From Clostridia bacterium (lineage in GTDB: Bacteria > Bacillota > Clostridia > Oscillospirales > Acutalibacteraceae), in contig JAFSIW010000061.1 in NCBI GenBank assembly GCA_017439545.1, positions 1 through 40,733 of the forward strand: a stretch of DNA of 40,733 nucleotides. Reading direction: 5' to 3'. The position numbers were made by a program, and so were the translations under genes. The notes under the pieces are model-generated. The model did not search any database, had not been told where the DNA came from, and saw only the letters and a list, made by a program, of their open reading frames with translations. Of the stretch, positions 9,571 to 17,353 are shown piece after piece (position 1 is the stretch's first letter; the number at the start of each line of letters is the position of its first letter).

Positions 9571-10779
9571 TTAGGTTTCCTCCTTACTTTCTACCACGCA
9601 GGTAGCACTTCCCTGCCCAAGGGTCAATTGAATCCGATCGCCCGCTTGCAATTGTTGAGCGGAACGAATCAGCGTATCTTCTTTTTTCGCCAACGCATAC
9701 CCCCGTTTGAGCACACCGAGAGGCGAATAGGCTTGCAAGCGCGCTGAAAGAGTATCAAACGCGGCGGTATGCCGATCCATCATGCGATGGGTGGCCGATG
9801 AAAAGCGTTGTTCCAACCCATCCAACCGCTGAAAATAGGGATCCAACATGGTATGCGGGGTGGTAAGCTTGGGCGATGAAGCCAACCGTTCCAGCAGTTT
9901 GGTCTCATTATCCAGCCGTTGCATCATTCGGTTTTTCATCTGTGTCTGATAATAAGACAAGATAGCCTGAATATCGGTTAGTTGCGGCACGGCAAGTTCT
10001 GCCGCCGCCGAAGGCGTAGGTGCTCGCAGATCAGCAACAAAGTCAGAGATAGTAAAGTCGGTTTCGTGACCTACTGCCGAAATAATGGGAATGGGGCAAT
10101 TGTAAATGGCAAATGCCAATTCTTCGCTGTTAAACGCCCACAGATCTTCCATAGAACCGCCGCCGCGACCAATGATGATCACGTCTACGTCCTCGCGCAC
10201 CGACAACGTATTGACTGCATCAGTCAGTTGACCTGCCGCCGACTCCCCTTGCACCTGCACGGGACACATCAGCACCCGCGCCACGGGATACCGACGGGAA
10301 AGAATATTCAAAATATCCTGCACCGCCGCACCGGTAGGTGAAGTAATCACCCCGATGGTTCGGGGGAAAGCAGGCAAGGTTTTTTTATGCTCTTGATCAA
10401 ACAGTCCCAGCTTGGACAGTTTTTCTTTTAATTGTTCGAAAGCAAGGCTGAGTGCTCCCAAACCGTCGGGTTGCATATCCTCAATATTCAATTGATAGCG
10501 CCCGTCCCGATCATACAAAGAAACCCGACCGCGGCAAATAACCCGCATACCGTCCTGCGGGACAAACCGCATTCGCTCGGCGGCAAAACGGAACATGACC
10601 GCGCTGATGACGGCATTTTCATCCTTTAAACTCAAATACCAATGTCCCGAACGGTAATGATTGGTAAAATTGGAAATTTCCCCCACCACAAAAACATTTT
10701 GAAGGTGAGGGTCTTGTTCTAAAAGATTTTTAGCATAGGTATTGAGTTGTGTAACAGTCAACACAAGATTATTCATCAT
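9571..10779 (-). CDS. xseA: Exodeoxyribonuclease VII large subunit
   Basis: Catalytic subunit of ExoVII. The roughly 402-aa product has an N-terminal OB fold (VFVVGEISNF, GHWYLSLKDENA), the catalytic region with ITSPTGAAVQDIL and IIGRGGGSMEDLWAFN, then GHETDFTISDFVADLRAPTPSAAAE, followed by a coiled-coil C-terminal part. The start is one of two tandem ATGs at 10779 and 10776 that overlap the end of the upstream TsaD-like gene. A 53-codon in-frame extension upstream lies wholly inside that gene and does not resemble XseA, so I exclude it. Confidence 0.94.
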   Translation of the reverse strand: MMNNLVLTVTQLNTYAKNLLEQDPHLQNVFVVGEISNFTNHYRSGHWYLSLKDENAVISAVMFRFAAERMRFVPQDGMRVICRGRVSLYDRDGRYQLNIEDMQPDGLGALSLAFEQLKEKLSKLGLFDQEHKKTLPAFPRTIGVITSPTGAAVQDILNILSRRYPVARVLMCPVQVQGESAAGQLTDAVNTLSVREDVDVIIIGRGGGSMEDLWAFNSEELAFAIYNCPIPIISAVGHETDFTISDFVADLRAPTPSAAAELAVPQLTDIQAILSYYQTQMKNRMMQRLDNETKLLERLASSPKLTTPHTMLDPYFQRLDGLEQRFSSATHRMMDRHTAAFDTLSARLQAYSPLGVLKRGYALAKKEDTLIRSAQQLQAGDRIQLTLGQGSATCVVESKEET

Positions 10780-11707
10780 ATTCACCCACCCGCAAAGCGG
10801 CAAGGTAAGCCACTCCTGCGGCGTTGTCCGACGAAAACTCGGGCGGTGCGAAACAGCCGCCGAAGCGTTCAGATAATTGCTTTTGTAAAATGGAGTTGGA
10901 CATAACGCCCCCTGCATATAAAAGGGGCAGATCACCATATTGCGTCAGCAAAGCCTCGGTCATGGCGGCAATGGCCGCTCCCACCGATTCAATGCAATAG
11001 CGGGCAACATCCTCGTGGGGCGTGCCTTTGTCGAGCAATTGACGGCACTGATTCTCAATGCCAGAAAGACTGCAATCAGCGCCTTTCATGGTAGCCTTAG
11101 GTTTGCGAGGCAGATTGCCTTTTACCGCCAGCGTATCCAACGCTTTACCCGCAGGGAAAGCAAGGTCTAACATTCCGCCTACCCGATCAACCGCTTGTCC
11201 CGCTTTCAGGTCAAGAGAGGTGGCGATCAGCTCCACTTCAAATCCATAGTTGTCTTTCGGCTTGACCAATACGGCTTCGGTCGTGCCGCCTGACACGTGA
11301 AACGCGATAAACTGCTTTGTTAATAGATCGGTACGGCCCGCTCCGTAAGCGGCGGCGGCGATATGACCCTCTTGATGTGAACACTCCATCACAGGAATGT
11401 GCAAGGCACTGCCAATGGCATGGGCGGTCATTTTACCCACCGTAAAGCAGGGCATATAAGACCCATTTGCTGTGCGGGGTGTGACCGAAACACCAATGGC
11501 GGTAGGGAGATCATTCTTCTCGCATACCGAAGCGATCATTTGATCCAATGCCTGCGTATGATGAAAAACCGCCTCACTTTGCCGCAACCCCATGTTCCCT
11601 TTGGGAACGGGCAACAGTTTTGAGGCGGTATCCATTTGAGAACGGGAGGGTTGCCAAAAGGCAGCCGACGTGGTATAGTTGCTGGTATCAATTCCCAGAA
11701 TTCTCAT
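10769..11707 (-). CDS. TsaD/Kae1-like paralogue (peptidase M22 fold)
   Basis: The 312-aa protein has the ASKHA fold of TsaD, the enzyme that makes N6-threonylcarbamoyl-adenosine in tRNA with TsaB, TsaC and TsaE. It starts MRILGIDTSNYTTS. The metal-binding motif is kept as HQEGH (His111, His115) and a late Asp is kept in SSDNAAGVA (Asp294). However, the region before the His motif is diverged (VSVTPRTANGSYMPC instead of a canonical TAGPGL stretch), the nucleotide loop reads SGGTTEA, and it is shorter than typical TsaD (about 335-345 aa). It overlaps nusB by 4 nt and xseA by about 10 nt, in the slot where many Firmicutes carry folD. I read it as a clostridial TsaD paralogue, with true tsaD probably elsewhere; its substrate is unknown. 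Confidence 0.8.
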   Translation of the reverse strand: MRILGIDTSNYTTSAAFWQPSRSQMDTASKLLPVPKGNMGLRQSEAVFHHTQALDQMIASVCEKNDLPTAIGVSVTPRTANGSYMPCFTVGKMTAHAIGSALHIPVMECSHQEGHIAAAAYGAGRTDLLTKQFIAFHVSGGTTEAVLVKPKDNYGFEVELIATSLDLKAGQAVDRVGGMLDLAFPAGKALDTLAVKGNLPRKPKATMKGADCSLSGIENQCRQLLDKGTPHEDVARYCIESVGAAIAAMTEALLTQYGDLPLLYAGGVMSNSILQKQLSERFGGCFAPPEFSSDNAAGVAYLAALRVGEYDE

Positions 11708-12111
11708 TGTTTTTCCAATTCCTCCGTACGAGAAACAGAACCCAAAACGCCGTTTATGTAGGAAGCATCATCCGGGGTGGCATACTTTTTAGCAAGCTCC
11801 ACCGCCTGGTCAATGGATACACCAACGGGAATATCGGGACAGAACTTGAGTTCAAAACAGCACAGTCGCAAAATGGCCAAAGCCACGCGGGAAATACGGT
11901 CTTTTTTCCAGCCGATACAGTTTTTTTCAATCAAAGCGTCAATCTCATCAATATGTTCAAAGGTACCCTCTGCCAATTGATGCATAAAGGCATTTTCTTC
12001 TAACTGACGTGCCAATACGGCGGCCTCAATAATTTCGGCTACCGAATCGTCACGAAACCCTTTTTCGAATATTAAGATGAACGCTTGTTCTCTGGCTTCA
12101 CTTCGTTTCAT
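11704..12111 (-). CDS. nusB: Transcription antitermination factor NusB
   Basis: NusB with NusE binds boxA in rRNA leaders and supports antitermination and rRNA maturation. The 135-aa all-helical protein starts with MKRSEAREQAFILIFE and has the conserved RVALAILRLCCFEL and SIDQAVELAKKYATPDDASYINGVLG regions. It lies between asp23 and the TsaD-like gene, overlapping the latter by 4 nt. Confidence 0.94.
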   Translation of the reverse strand: MKRSEAREQAFILIFEKGFRDDSVAEIIEAAVLARQLEENAFMHQLAEGTFEHIDEIDALIEKNCIGWKKDRISRVALAILRLCCFELKFCPDIPVGVSIDQAVELAKKYATPDDASYINGVLGSVSRTEELEKQ

Positions 12112-12132
12112 TTTATCGTCCTGCCTAATGGG

Positions 12133-12495
12133 TTATTTCTCTTCCTGACCGGCTACAACGTCAATGACCATTACATTTACACGAGCCACGGGACGACCGA
12201 TCATATTCTGAACAGAGGTTTTAACGGCTTTTTGTACTTTACTGCACAATTCGTTGAGTTTGACACCCGCTATAACTGAAATAGCAATATCAATGGTCAT
12301 AGCACTGTCCATAGCAGAAACACGGACCGCTCTGGCTTCGCTTCCCCGTTTGACAAAAGTCTTAATATCCGACGGGATGGCAACCAAGTCAGCAACACCG
12401 TATACGTCGCGAGCGGCTACGCCTGCGATTTTAGCAATAACGTCTTCCGATACCACTAAGCCACCGGTGTGTTTTTTAATTCTTGTTTGATCCAT
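12133..12495 (-). CDS. Asp23/Gls24 family envelope stress response protein
   Basis: Small cytoplasmic protein of the Asp23/YloU family, often membrane-associated through partners. Exact function is unsettled; in Firmicutes it is regularly encoded just before nusB. The 120-aa product contains LVVSEDVIAKIAGVAARDV near the N-terminus and a C-terminal GVKLNELCSKVQKAV...RVNVMVIDVV, both typical. The ATG at 12495 has the SD GAAGGAG about 8 nt upstream, so I reject an 11-codon upstream extension. It is the first gene after a strong vegetative promoter. Confidence 0.92.
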   Translation of the reverse strand: MDQTRIKKHTGGLVVSEDVIAKIAGVAARDVYGVADLVAIPSDIKTFVKRGSEARAVRVSAMDSAMTIDIAISVIAGVKLNELCSKVQKAVKTSVQNMIGRPVARVNVMVIDVVAGQEEK

Positions 12496-12516
12496 AATCT
12501 CAACTCCTTCATCGCT

Positions 12517-12544
12517 ATTATACCACATTTTTCAAACTTCTCAA
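12517..12544 (-). promoter_or_regulatory. Sigma-A extended -10 promoter for the asp23-nusB...malQ operon
   Basis: On the minus strand, TTGAGA (12544-12539, one mismatch to TTGACA), a 16-nt spacer and TATAAT (12522-12517) preceded by TGG (extended -10). It starts right after the spoIIIAH stop and 22 nt before the asp23 ATG, so the housekeeping genes can be transcribed independently of the sporulation operon. Confidence 0.8.
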
Positions 12545-13087
12545 CTATTTTACCTCAATTATTTTAATATTTTCTAAAGAAAATTCGGTATTTTGCTCTG
12601 CAATCTCTTGAATTTGCATCGTATCACTCACCAAAAGACCGTCGGTTTTCACCACAACGGTGACAGTTTCCTCTCCGATGACTGCCACACAATCGGCGAT
12701 TCCCTTGGCTTTTACAAGGGTCTCAATGGTGCTTTCAGTAGCAATGCTCTCGGCAATCCGTGCCGAACGAGCAGAGGCATCGGTAACAGCGGCACTGTCC
12801 GAACGGGGATCATCAATGATTTTTTGCAAGGCGTTGGTAGCTTCTTTGCGGGCGATCTCTCGATCAGCACGAGCCTTGGTAAAATAATCGTCTTTGGTTT
12901 GCGTTACTGCCGAAGAATCCGCGTTCACGTACACCGCCTGCCCCATAGCGGAGCTGCTGAGAACGTCGGTAACCGAAACGCTTCCTGTTTGCTTGCCCAT
13001 ATAAAAATTCAGATAGACTGCCACGCCCAGTACCAAAACTAGAACGCCCAACGTAATTCCCCGTTTACCCATAAGTGCTTTTTTCAA
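12545..13087 (-). CDS. spoIIIAH: Stage III sporulation protein AH
   Basis: Mother-cell membrane protein whose extracellular domain binds forespore SpoIIQ and forms a ring of the intercellular feeding-tube channel. The 180-aa product has a short basic N-terminus, one membrane segment (about residues 11-30) and a C-terminal ring-building domain with ARADREIARKEATNAL and IADCVAVIGEETVTVVVK, similar to YscJ/FliF-type domains. The start is a TTG at 13087 after AAAGGATG. Last gene of the spoIIIA operon; 63 nt separate it from spoIIIAG. No spoIIQ is in the window. Confidence 0.9.
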   Translation of the reverse strand: MKKALMGKRGITLGVLVLVLGVAVYLNFYMGKQTGSVSVTDVLSSSAMGQAVYVNADSSAVTQTKDDYFTKARADREIARKEATNALQKIIDDPRSDSAAVTDASARSARIAESIATESTIETLVKAKGIADCVAVIGEETVTVVVKTDGLLVSDTMQIQEIAEQNTEFSLENIKIIEVK

Positions 13088-13150
13088 TGGTATTCATCCT
13101 TTCAAAATTGACCTGTTAATTTATGCAAACGCAGCCGTCATATTGATCGG

Positions 13151-13705
13151 TTACGCTTTTGCCACAACACATATCTGATCCTCCCGTATATCCAACGCAG
13201 TAGACAAGGCTTGTATCACCGTTTGGACAACCTGAGGATTCCCTCCGCCATCGCAAACCGCCACCACTCCTTTTACGCGTGGTGCCAGTTCGGTCAAAAG
13301 AAGAGGCTGTTCTCCCTGTTTAGTGGACACCATGATATAGGTTTGCTCACCACTGCTTTTGCTTTCGGTAGAAAGCTTATCGCTTTCGCTGGTTTCGTCT
13401 ACCTCGGTGCTGTTTTTATCCTGCGTTGCATAGATATATTCGGCACCCTGCTCCATGGTGATCAATACCTTACACGTGCCAACGCCTTTAATCCCTTTGA
13501 TCATTTTCTCCAACCGATGCTCCAACTGCACGGCATATTCCTCTGTGGTGACTCCCGAAGAAGTTTCGGCAGATTCCTGCTGCTTACCGCCGCTCCCGAT
13601 TAGAGTGGAAAGACCTATCAACAAAATGCCGGCTACGCCGCACACGATCAGCCGGTTGGTTTTACTTATTGACGTAATTTTCTTTAGTCCTTCCTGCCAT
13701 TTCAT
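13151..13705 (-). CDS. spoIIIAG: Stage III sporulation protein AG
   Basis: Forms the large ring of the SpoIIIA-SpoIIQ channel. The 184-aa protein has a short cytoplasmic N-terminus (MKWQEGLKKITSISKTNR), a membrane segment at about 18-38, a Ser/Gln-rich linker and a ring-building domain containing RLEKMIKGIKGVGTCKVLITME and a C-terminal GVVAVCDGGGNPQVVQTV, both well conserved. The ATG overlaps the spoIIIAF stop by 4 nt. Confidence 0.93.
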   Translation of the reverse strand: MKWQEGLKKITSISKTNRLIVCGVAGILLIGLSTLIGSGGKQQESAETSSGVTTEEYAVQLEHRLEKMIKGIKGVGTCKVLITMEQGAEYIYATQDKNSTEVDETSESDKLSTESKSSGEQTYIMVSTKQGEQPLLLTELAPRVKGVVAVCDGGGNPQVVQTVIQALSTALDIREDQICVVAKA

Positions 13706-14175
13706 TGATCTACCACCTGCTCCACTTGAATCTCTCCTCCTATCAGTTCATGCAAATCCTGTTGAAAGGCCGCAACACAAGCCTTCTCTCCACGGGCTCG
13801 AACGGATACTCTTGTTACCGAGACGTCATTTGCTTCACGGCTGGTTTTCACATTGGTAACCGTTGCGGTGACACCGTGCATTCGCGCTGTATGCTCAGTC
13901 AAAGAAGCAATCTGACGAACAGTGGCCTGCTCTAACCAAACCATTCCTTCCTCGTTTACCACCTTAGCAGGAACAAAGGACGATGAAACCTCCGGTAACG
14001 CTTCCCACTCCCCCACAAAGGGGGAAACGGTGTGCAAGAGGATTCCGATGAACACCAACGCAGTAACCGTCTGCATCGTTCGCTGAAGAGGACCTGACGG
14101 ACTCAGTAACCGTACAACACCAAGCAGTATGGCGGCAAGACAAATACCAAGCAACCATTCTTTCAACACAGTCAT
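13702..14175 (-). CDS. spoIIIAF: Stage III sporulation protein AF
   Basis: The 157-aa protein has two N-terminal membrane helices (about 7-24 and 35-52) and a C-terminal soluble domain resembling ring-building modules, as in other SpoIIIAF. It is part of the forespore channel made under sigma-E. Its ATG overlaps the spoIIIAE stop by 4 nt, and its own stop overlaps spoIIIAG. Sequence identity is low in this family, so operon position supports the call. Confidence 0.9.
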   Translation of the reverse strand: MTVLKEWLLGICLAAILLGVVRLLSPSGPLQRTMQTVTALVFIGILLHTVSPFVGEWEALPEVSSSFVPAKVVNEEGMVWLEQATVRQIASLTEHTARMHGVTATVTNVKTSREANDVSVTRVSVRARGEKACVAAFQQDLHELIGGEIQVEQVVDQ

Positions 14176-15296
14176 ACCTTACCCCCTGCCAGCATCATCA
14201 CCGCAAGGCCGACTCCATACACCAAAAAGGTGCAAATCGTAACAGAGAACATAATACCTACCCCATCGGCAATTCCTCGAATCACGCCCACAGCAGAAGG
14301 CAACTGAAAGATTTCTGCCACAGAATACAGAAGCATCAGCATAAACCGCCACAGAATCAATTCAATAACAACGGGCAGCAGCAATGCCGCAACCCCGCCG
14401 ATTCCCAACACACCCCCGCTTGTTCCCAATAACTGAAAACACCCACGAAAGGCAGACAACGCTTCTGCCAGACTGCCGCCGATGACAGGAACCATATTGC
14501 CTACCGCAAAACGGGAGGCCCGTTGGGCGATAGAGTCGGCCGAACCGTTAATTACACCGCTTAAACACAGCACACCCGAAAACAAAGCAGTAGCCCCGCC
14601 TAACACCCATACGGTGATACGTTTCACCGAATTTACCATGCCGTTTAAAGAAAAACCACCGATACCACGGCTGACCGACAAAGCAACATAGGCACCTGTA
14701 AAGGGTAAAACGACCGATCGGGATAGCCAGATCATCGCTTGAGAGCAAGCGTACAAAGCAGAGGGAACTGAGCCTGCGGTCAACGTTTGTCCCGAAGCCA
14801 ACAAAAGCCCTGCCAAAACAGGAATCAGCGCCAGCATAAAAGTGGCTACACTACCGATAATGTCGGTAGTTTTAGCAAATAATTGAGTAATGGGACCGAT
14901 CAGCACCACACCAAGGCACAAGGTAGAAAAGTACTCCGAAATCCCGTGTATCGTCGAGGCGGAATCAGAAGAAACCGCTCGTAAGGTAGCACACAAAATC
15001 ACTGTTCCAAGGCACGCAGTAACCGAGGTTAAGGGGCTTTTTATGCTGTTGACCAGTAACTGAGACACCACTTGTCCCATTGCCTTCCAATCAACTTCCT
15101 GTCCGTTGAGCACCGACTCCACCGACAATCCCCATCGGGATAGGATACTTTTCGTATCTTCATCCAGACTTTCTACCGCCCGTGTCAACTCCTGCAAATC
15201 ATAATAGTCTTGCAGAAGCATCTCCTCCGTTTCCGCCTGTGCCGTTATACTAAACATAACAATCAGCATTAGACAAACCATACATTTTTTTATCAT
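14172..15296 (-). CDS. spoIIIAE: Stage III sporulation protein AE
   Basis: Polytopic membrane protein of the SpoIIIA complex, proposed as the central transport component of the feeding tube. The 374-aa product starts with a cleavable-looking signal peptide (MIKKCMVCLMLIVMFSITAQA), then a soluble segment and about seven or eight hydrophobic stretches, including LSVSRGIGGFSLNGMVNSVKR and GNMVPVIGGSLAEALSAF, which are conserved. I start it at 15296, where the ATG overlaps the spoIIIAD stop by 4 nt; the longer reading to 15338 lies within spoIIIAD. Confidence 0.93.
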   Translation of the reverse strand: MIKKCMVCLMLIVMFSITAQAETEEMLLQDYYDLQELTRAVESLDEDTKSILSRWGLSVESVLNGQEVDWKAMGQVVSQLLVNSIKSPLTSVTACLGTVILCATLRAVSSDSASTIHGISEYFSTLCLGVVLIGPITQLFAKTTDIIGSVATFMLALIPVLAGLLLASGQTLTAGSVPSALYACSQAMIWLSRSVVLPFTGAYVALSVSRGIGGFSLNGMVNSVKRITVWVLGGATALFSGVLCLSGVINGSADSIAQRASRFAVGNMVPVIGGSLAEALSAFRGCFQLLGTSGGVLGIGGVAALLLPVVIELILWRFMLMLLYSVAEIFQLPSAVGVIRGIADGVGIMFSVTICTFLVYGVGLAVMMLAGGKV

Positions 15297-15679
15297 TGCA
15301 ATAACTCCGCTACCGTTTTTACGATCTGCGTCAACCAAGGCAAGGATAACGCCACCATCAGTACTTTTCCCGCAGTTTCCACGTATCCCGCTACGGCAGT
15401 TTCTCCTGCATCTCGTGAAAGATCGGCGCCGAATTTGAAAAGATAGCTGATTCCTAAAGCTTTTATCAGCAGACTAAACCATTGCTCATCCGGACCGATA
15501 TACCGTAAAAGTTCCTTGCCGTATGTGATAAGGTCGGTTGCAATACCCAACACAAACAACAGTAAAACAGCGCCACCTGCCATAGCCACTCCCAGGCCTG
15601 CCACAGGGTTATATTGTCGCAACAGCAAGCATGCCACCGCAGTCAACAAAGCAACGCCCAAGATTGCACCGTAACTCAT
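15293..15679 (-). CDS. spoIIIAD: Stage III sporulation protein AD
   Basis: The 128-aa membrane protein has four hydrophobic helices and the conserved LIKALGISYLFKFGADLSRDAGETAVAGYVE region split around residues 70-105. It resembles the flagellar/type III export membrane proteins to which SpoIIIAC/AD are compared. It overlaps spoIIIAC and spoIIIAE by 4 nt each. Confidence 0.93.
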   Translation of the reverse strand: MSYGAILGVALLTAVACLLLRQYNPVAGLGVAMAGGAVLLLFVLGIATDLITYGKELLRYIGPDEQWFSLLIKALGISYLFKFGADLSRDAGETAVAGYVETAGKVLMVALSLPWLTQIVKTVAELLQ

Positions 15680-15870
15680 AGGTCAAAAACATCTTTGATG
15701 GTATCAAACAGAGCCGCAATCTGCGGCACCATCATCAGCAGAACCACGATTAGTCCTGCTAAGGTGGTCATCAATGCCTGCTCCTCTCTGCCTGAGCGAA
15801 TCAGTAATTGATTGAGCACAGCTACAATAATTCCTACTGCCGCTATTTTAAAAATCAAATCCACATTCAT
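15676..15870 (-). CDS. spoIIIAC: Stage III sporulation protein AC
   Basis: The 64-aa protein has two membrane helices (about 4-23 and 33-54) around a short loop (SGREEQALMTT), typical of SpoIIIAC. It starts 19 nt after spoIIIAB with GAGGAG upstream and overlaps spoIIIAD by 4 nt. It is part of the mother-cell channel complex. Confidence 0.92.
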   Translation of the reverse strand: MNVDLIFKIAAVGIIVAVLNQLLIRSGREEQALMTTLAGLIVVLLMMVPQIAALFDTIKDVFDL

Positions 15871-15889
15871 TTATCTTGTGCTCTCCTCA

Positions 15890-16375
15890 CTATATCAGCA
15901 ATACCGCAAGCATTCCCGAAGCCAATGCGCACAAAGAACGATACAGTTTTCCCTTGGTGGCGTATAGATTTTTTGCCTGCTCTACCTGATGAGAAAATAA
16001 GCGGCTGTACCGTCCGCAATGTGCCAACTGTCCTTCCAGATCGGTGGTACCCAATCCTTGATAAAATCCTATCACCTGCTCGTCTTCATCCTTGCTGAGG
16101 AGCAAACCTTGCTCCAAACGGGAAAAACACGGTAAAAATTCAAAATACGACACTTGTTTGGTCATCCAGATTTCTTCACGCCAAGTAAATCGTTCGAAAA
16201 TGTTGGCAGGACAGTCGGCAGTATAACGAATCTCGTTGCATATGAATCCGCACAGTCCATTCATCTGCTCCCAAAAAGCAACCCGTCTTCTATATAAGCG
16301 GGCAATGCGGATACCTATGAGCAAAACTGTCGCCGACAACAGTAGAATTCCCGTTCCCTTCAGCCAACCACTCAT
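15890..16375 (-). CDS. spoIIIAB: Stage III sporulation protein AB
   Basis: Single-pass mother-cell membrane protein related to GspF-type assembly platform proteins. The 161-aa product starting MSGWLKGTGILLL has an N-terminal membrane helix (about 7-25), a conserved MNGLCGFICNEIRYTA segment and a C-terminal helix. I place the start at the ATG at 16375 because family members begin directly with the membrane helix. A GTG at 16417 would add 14 residues but has no clear SD. Either way the gene overlaps spoIIIAA, by 86 nt with the chosen start. Confidence 0.88.
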   Translation of the reverse strand: MSGWLKGTGILLLSATVLLIGIRIARLYRRRVAFWEQMNGLCGFICNEIRYTADCPANIFERFTWREEIWMTKQVSYFEFLPCFSRLEQGLLLSKDEDEQVIGFYQGLGTTDLEGQLAHCGRYSRLFSHQVEQAKNLYATKGKLYRSLCALASGMLAVLLI

Positions 16376-17297
16376 TGGTGCGACCAATCCTTTCAATGGT
16401 TCCTTTTCCTTGTTCACTGTTCAAAAACACGATGTGAGAAAATACACCGGCATAAAGCAATTCCATCACCCACGGCTTTCTTCTGAGTTCCGTTTCATTC
16501 TGTGCGTGCACACTGGCAATGATCCGCACCCCTGCATGCATACAGCCAAGCATCCCCTGTGCTTCGCGACGAGATCCGATTTCATCGCAGATCAACCAAT
16601 CGGGTGAAAGACTGCGCACCGCCATTTCCATGCCTATGGTTTTGGAGAAGCCGTTCAACACGTCGGTATTGATGCCCACATCGTTTTGCGGGATTCCATC
16701 CCACATAGCTGCCAACTCACCGCGCTCATCCAAAAGCACCACTTTTTGTCCCACGCAATTTTCGCCGCCAAGTAAACGAGCTAAATCCCGTAAAAGAGTG
16801 GTTTTGCCTGTAGCAGGGCGCCCCACCAACAGCAAACCGCCCTTCTGGGTATATGGAAGCAAAGGTTTTGCCACATTAAAAACCTGGCGGGCTATACGAA
16901 TATTGATGGAAGAAATCTCTTTCAGCGCGGTGATCTCTCCCCCTTTTTCCACAGCAGTAGCACCAAGCCCGGCGCGGTGTCCCCCTTTTAGGGATATATA
17001 CCCCCGTACCATCTCCCGTTGATGGGTATGAACGGAATAACCGCACAGCGCGCGAAAGGTTTGTTCCAAGCATTCATAAGAGCATATTAACTGTTTGCTG
17101 TTACGGTCCTTAGCCAAGCCCCCGTCTAAATCGCACAAAAAGGAGCGGTTATGGGTGACTAACACTACCGGTCCATTGGCTCGCAAACGAATCTCGGTTA
17201 CCTGTTCTTGCTGATCCGTTGGCACTCGCAGCAACGGCTCTCGTAACGCAGCCGCGACGTATGCTACTGCCTCTTGATAACGATTGATCTGATTCAC
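16290..17297 (-). CDS. spoIIIAA: Stage III sporulation protein AA (secretion-type ATPase)
   Basis: ATPase of the SpoIIIA channel, related to type II/IV secretion ATPases, required for forespore sigma-G activity. The 335-aa product has an N-terminal domain with TEIRLRANGPVVL and GYSVHTHQREMVRGYISLKG, Walker A GRPATGKTT at about 159-167, and downstream LLDERGEL and LICDEIGSRREA motifs. I choose the GTG at 17297 because AAGGAG lies 8 nt upstream; a GTG at 17306 overlaps that SD. The C-terminus runs past the usual family end and overlaps spoIIIAB in another frame. Confidence 0.92.
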   Translation of the reverse strand: MNQINRYQEAVAYVAAALREPLLRVPTDQQEQVTEIRLRANGPVVLVTHNRSFLCDLDGGLAKDRNSKQLICSYECLEQTFRALCGYSVHTHQREMVRGYISLKGGHRAGLGATAVEKGGEITALKEISSINIRIARQVFNVAKPLLPYTQKGGLLLVGRPATGKTTLLRDLARLLGGENCVGQKVVLLDERGELAAMWDGIPQNDVGINTDVLNGFSKTIGMEMAVRSLSPDWLICDEIGSRREAQGMLGCMHAGVRIIASVHAQNETELRRKPWVMELLYAGVFSHIVFLNSEQGKGTIERIGRTNEWLAEGNGNSTVVGDSFAHRYPHCPLI

Positions 17298-17324
17298 AGT
17301 TCTCACTCCTTGGTCTGATGCTAT

Positions 17325-17353
17325 ATACTATGAAAGTTTGTCCCTGATTATGC
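17325..17353 (-). promoter_or_regulatory. Candidate sigma-E promoter of the spoIIIA operon
   Basis: On the minus strand, GCATAAT (17353-17347), a 14-nt spacer, then CATAGTAT (17332-17325). The sporulation sigma-E pattern is close to KMATATT-N14-CATACAAT, so this has about one mismatch at -35 and two at -10. It overlaps the spmB stop and lies about 28 nt before the spoIIIAA GTG. The spoIIIA operon is sigma-E dependent in Bacillus subtilis, which supports the reading. Confidence 0.6.

Noticed and set aside
10780-10938. N-terminal extension of xseA
   Set aside because: The extra 53 codons lie wholly within the upstream TsaD-like gene and do not look like XseA; tandem ATGs at 10779/10776 fit the family start.
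13088-13150. Sigma-E-like boxes before spoIIIAH (CAATATG / CATAAATT)
   Set aside because: Two mismatches in each box and a 13-nt spacer; too weak to list as a promoter.
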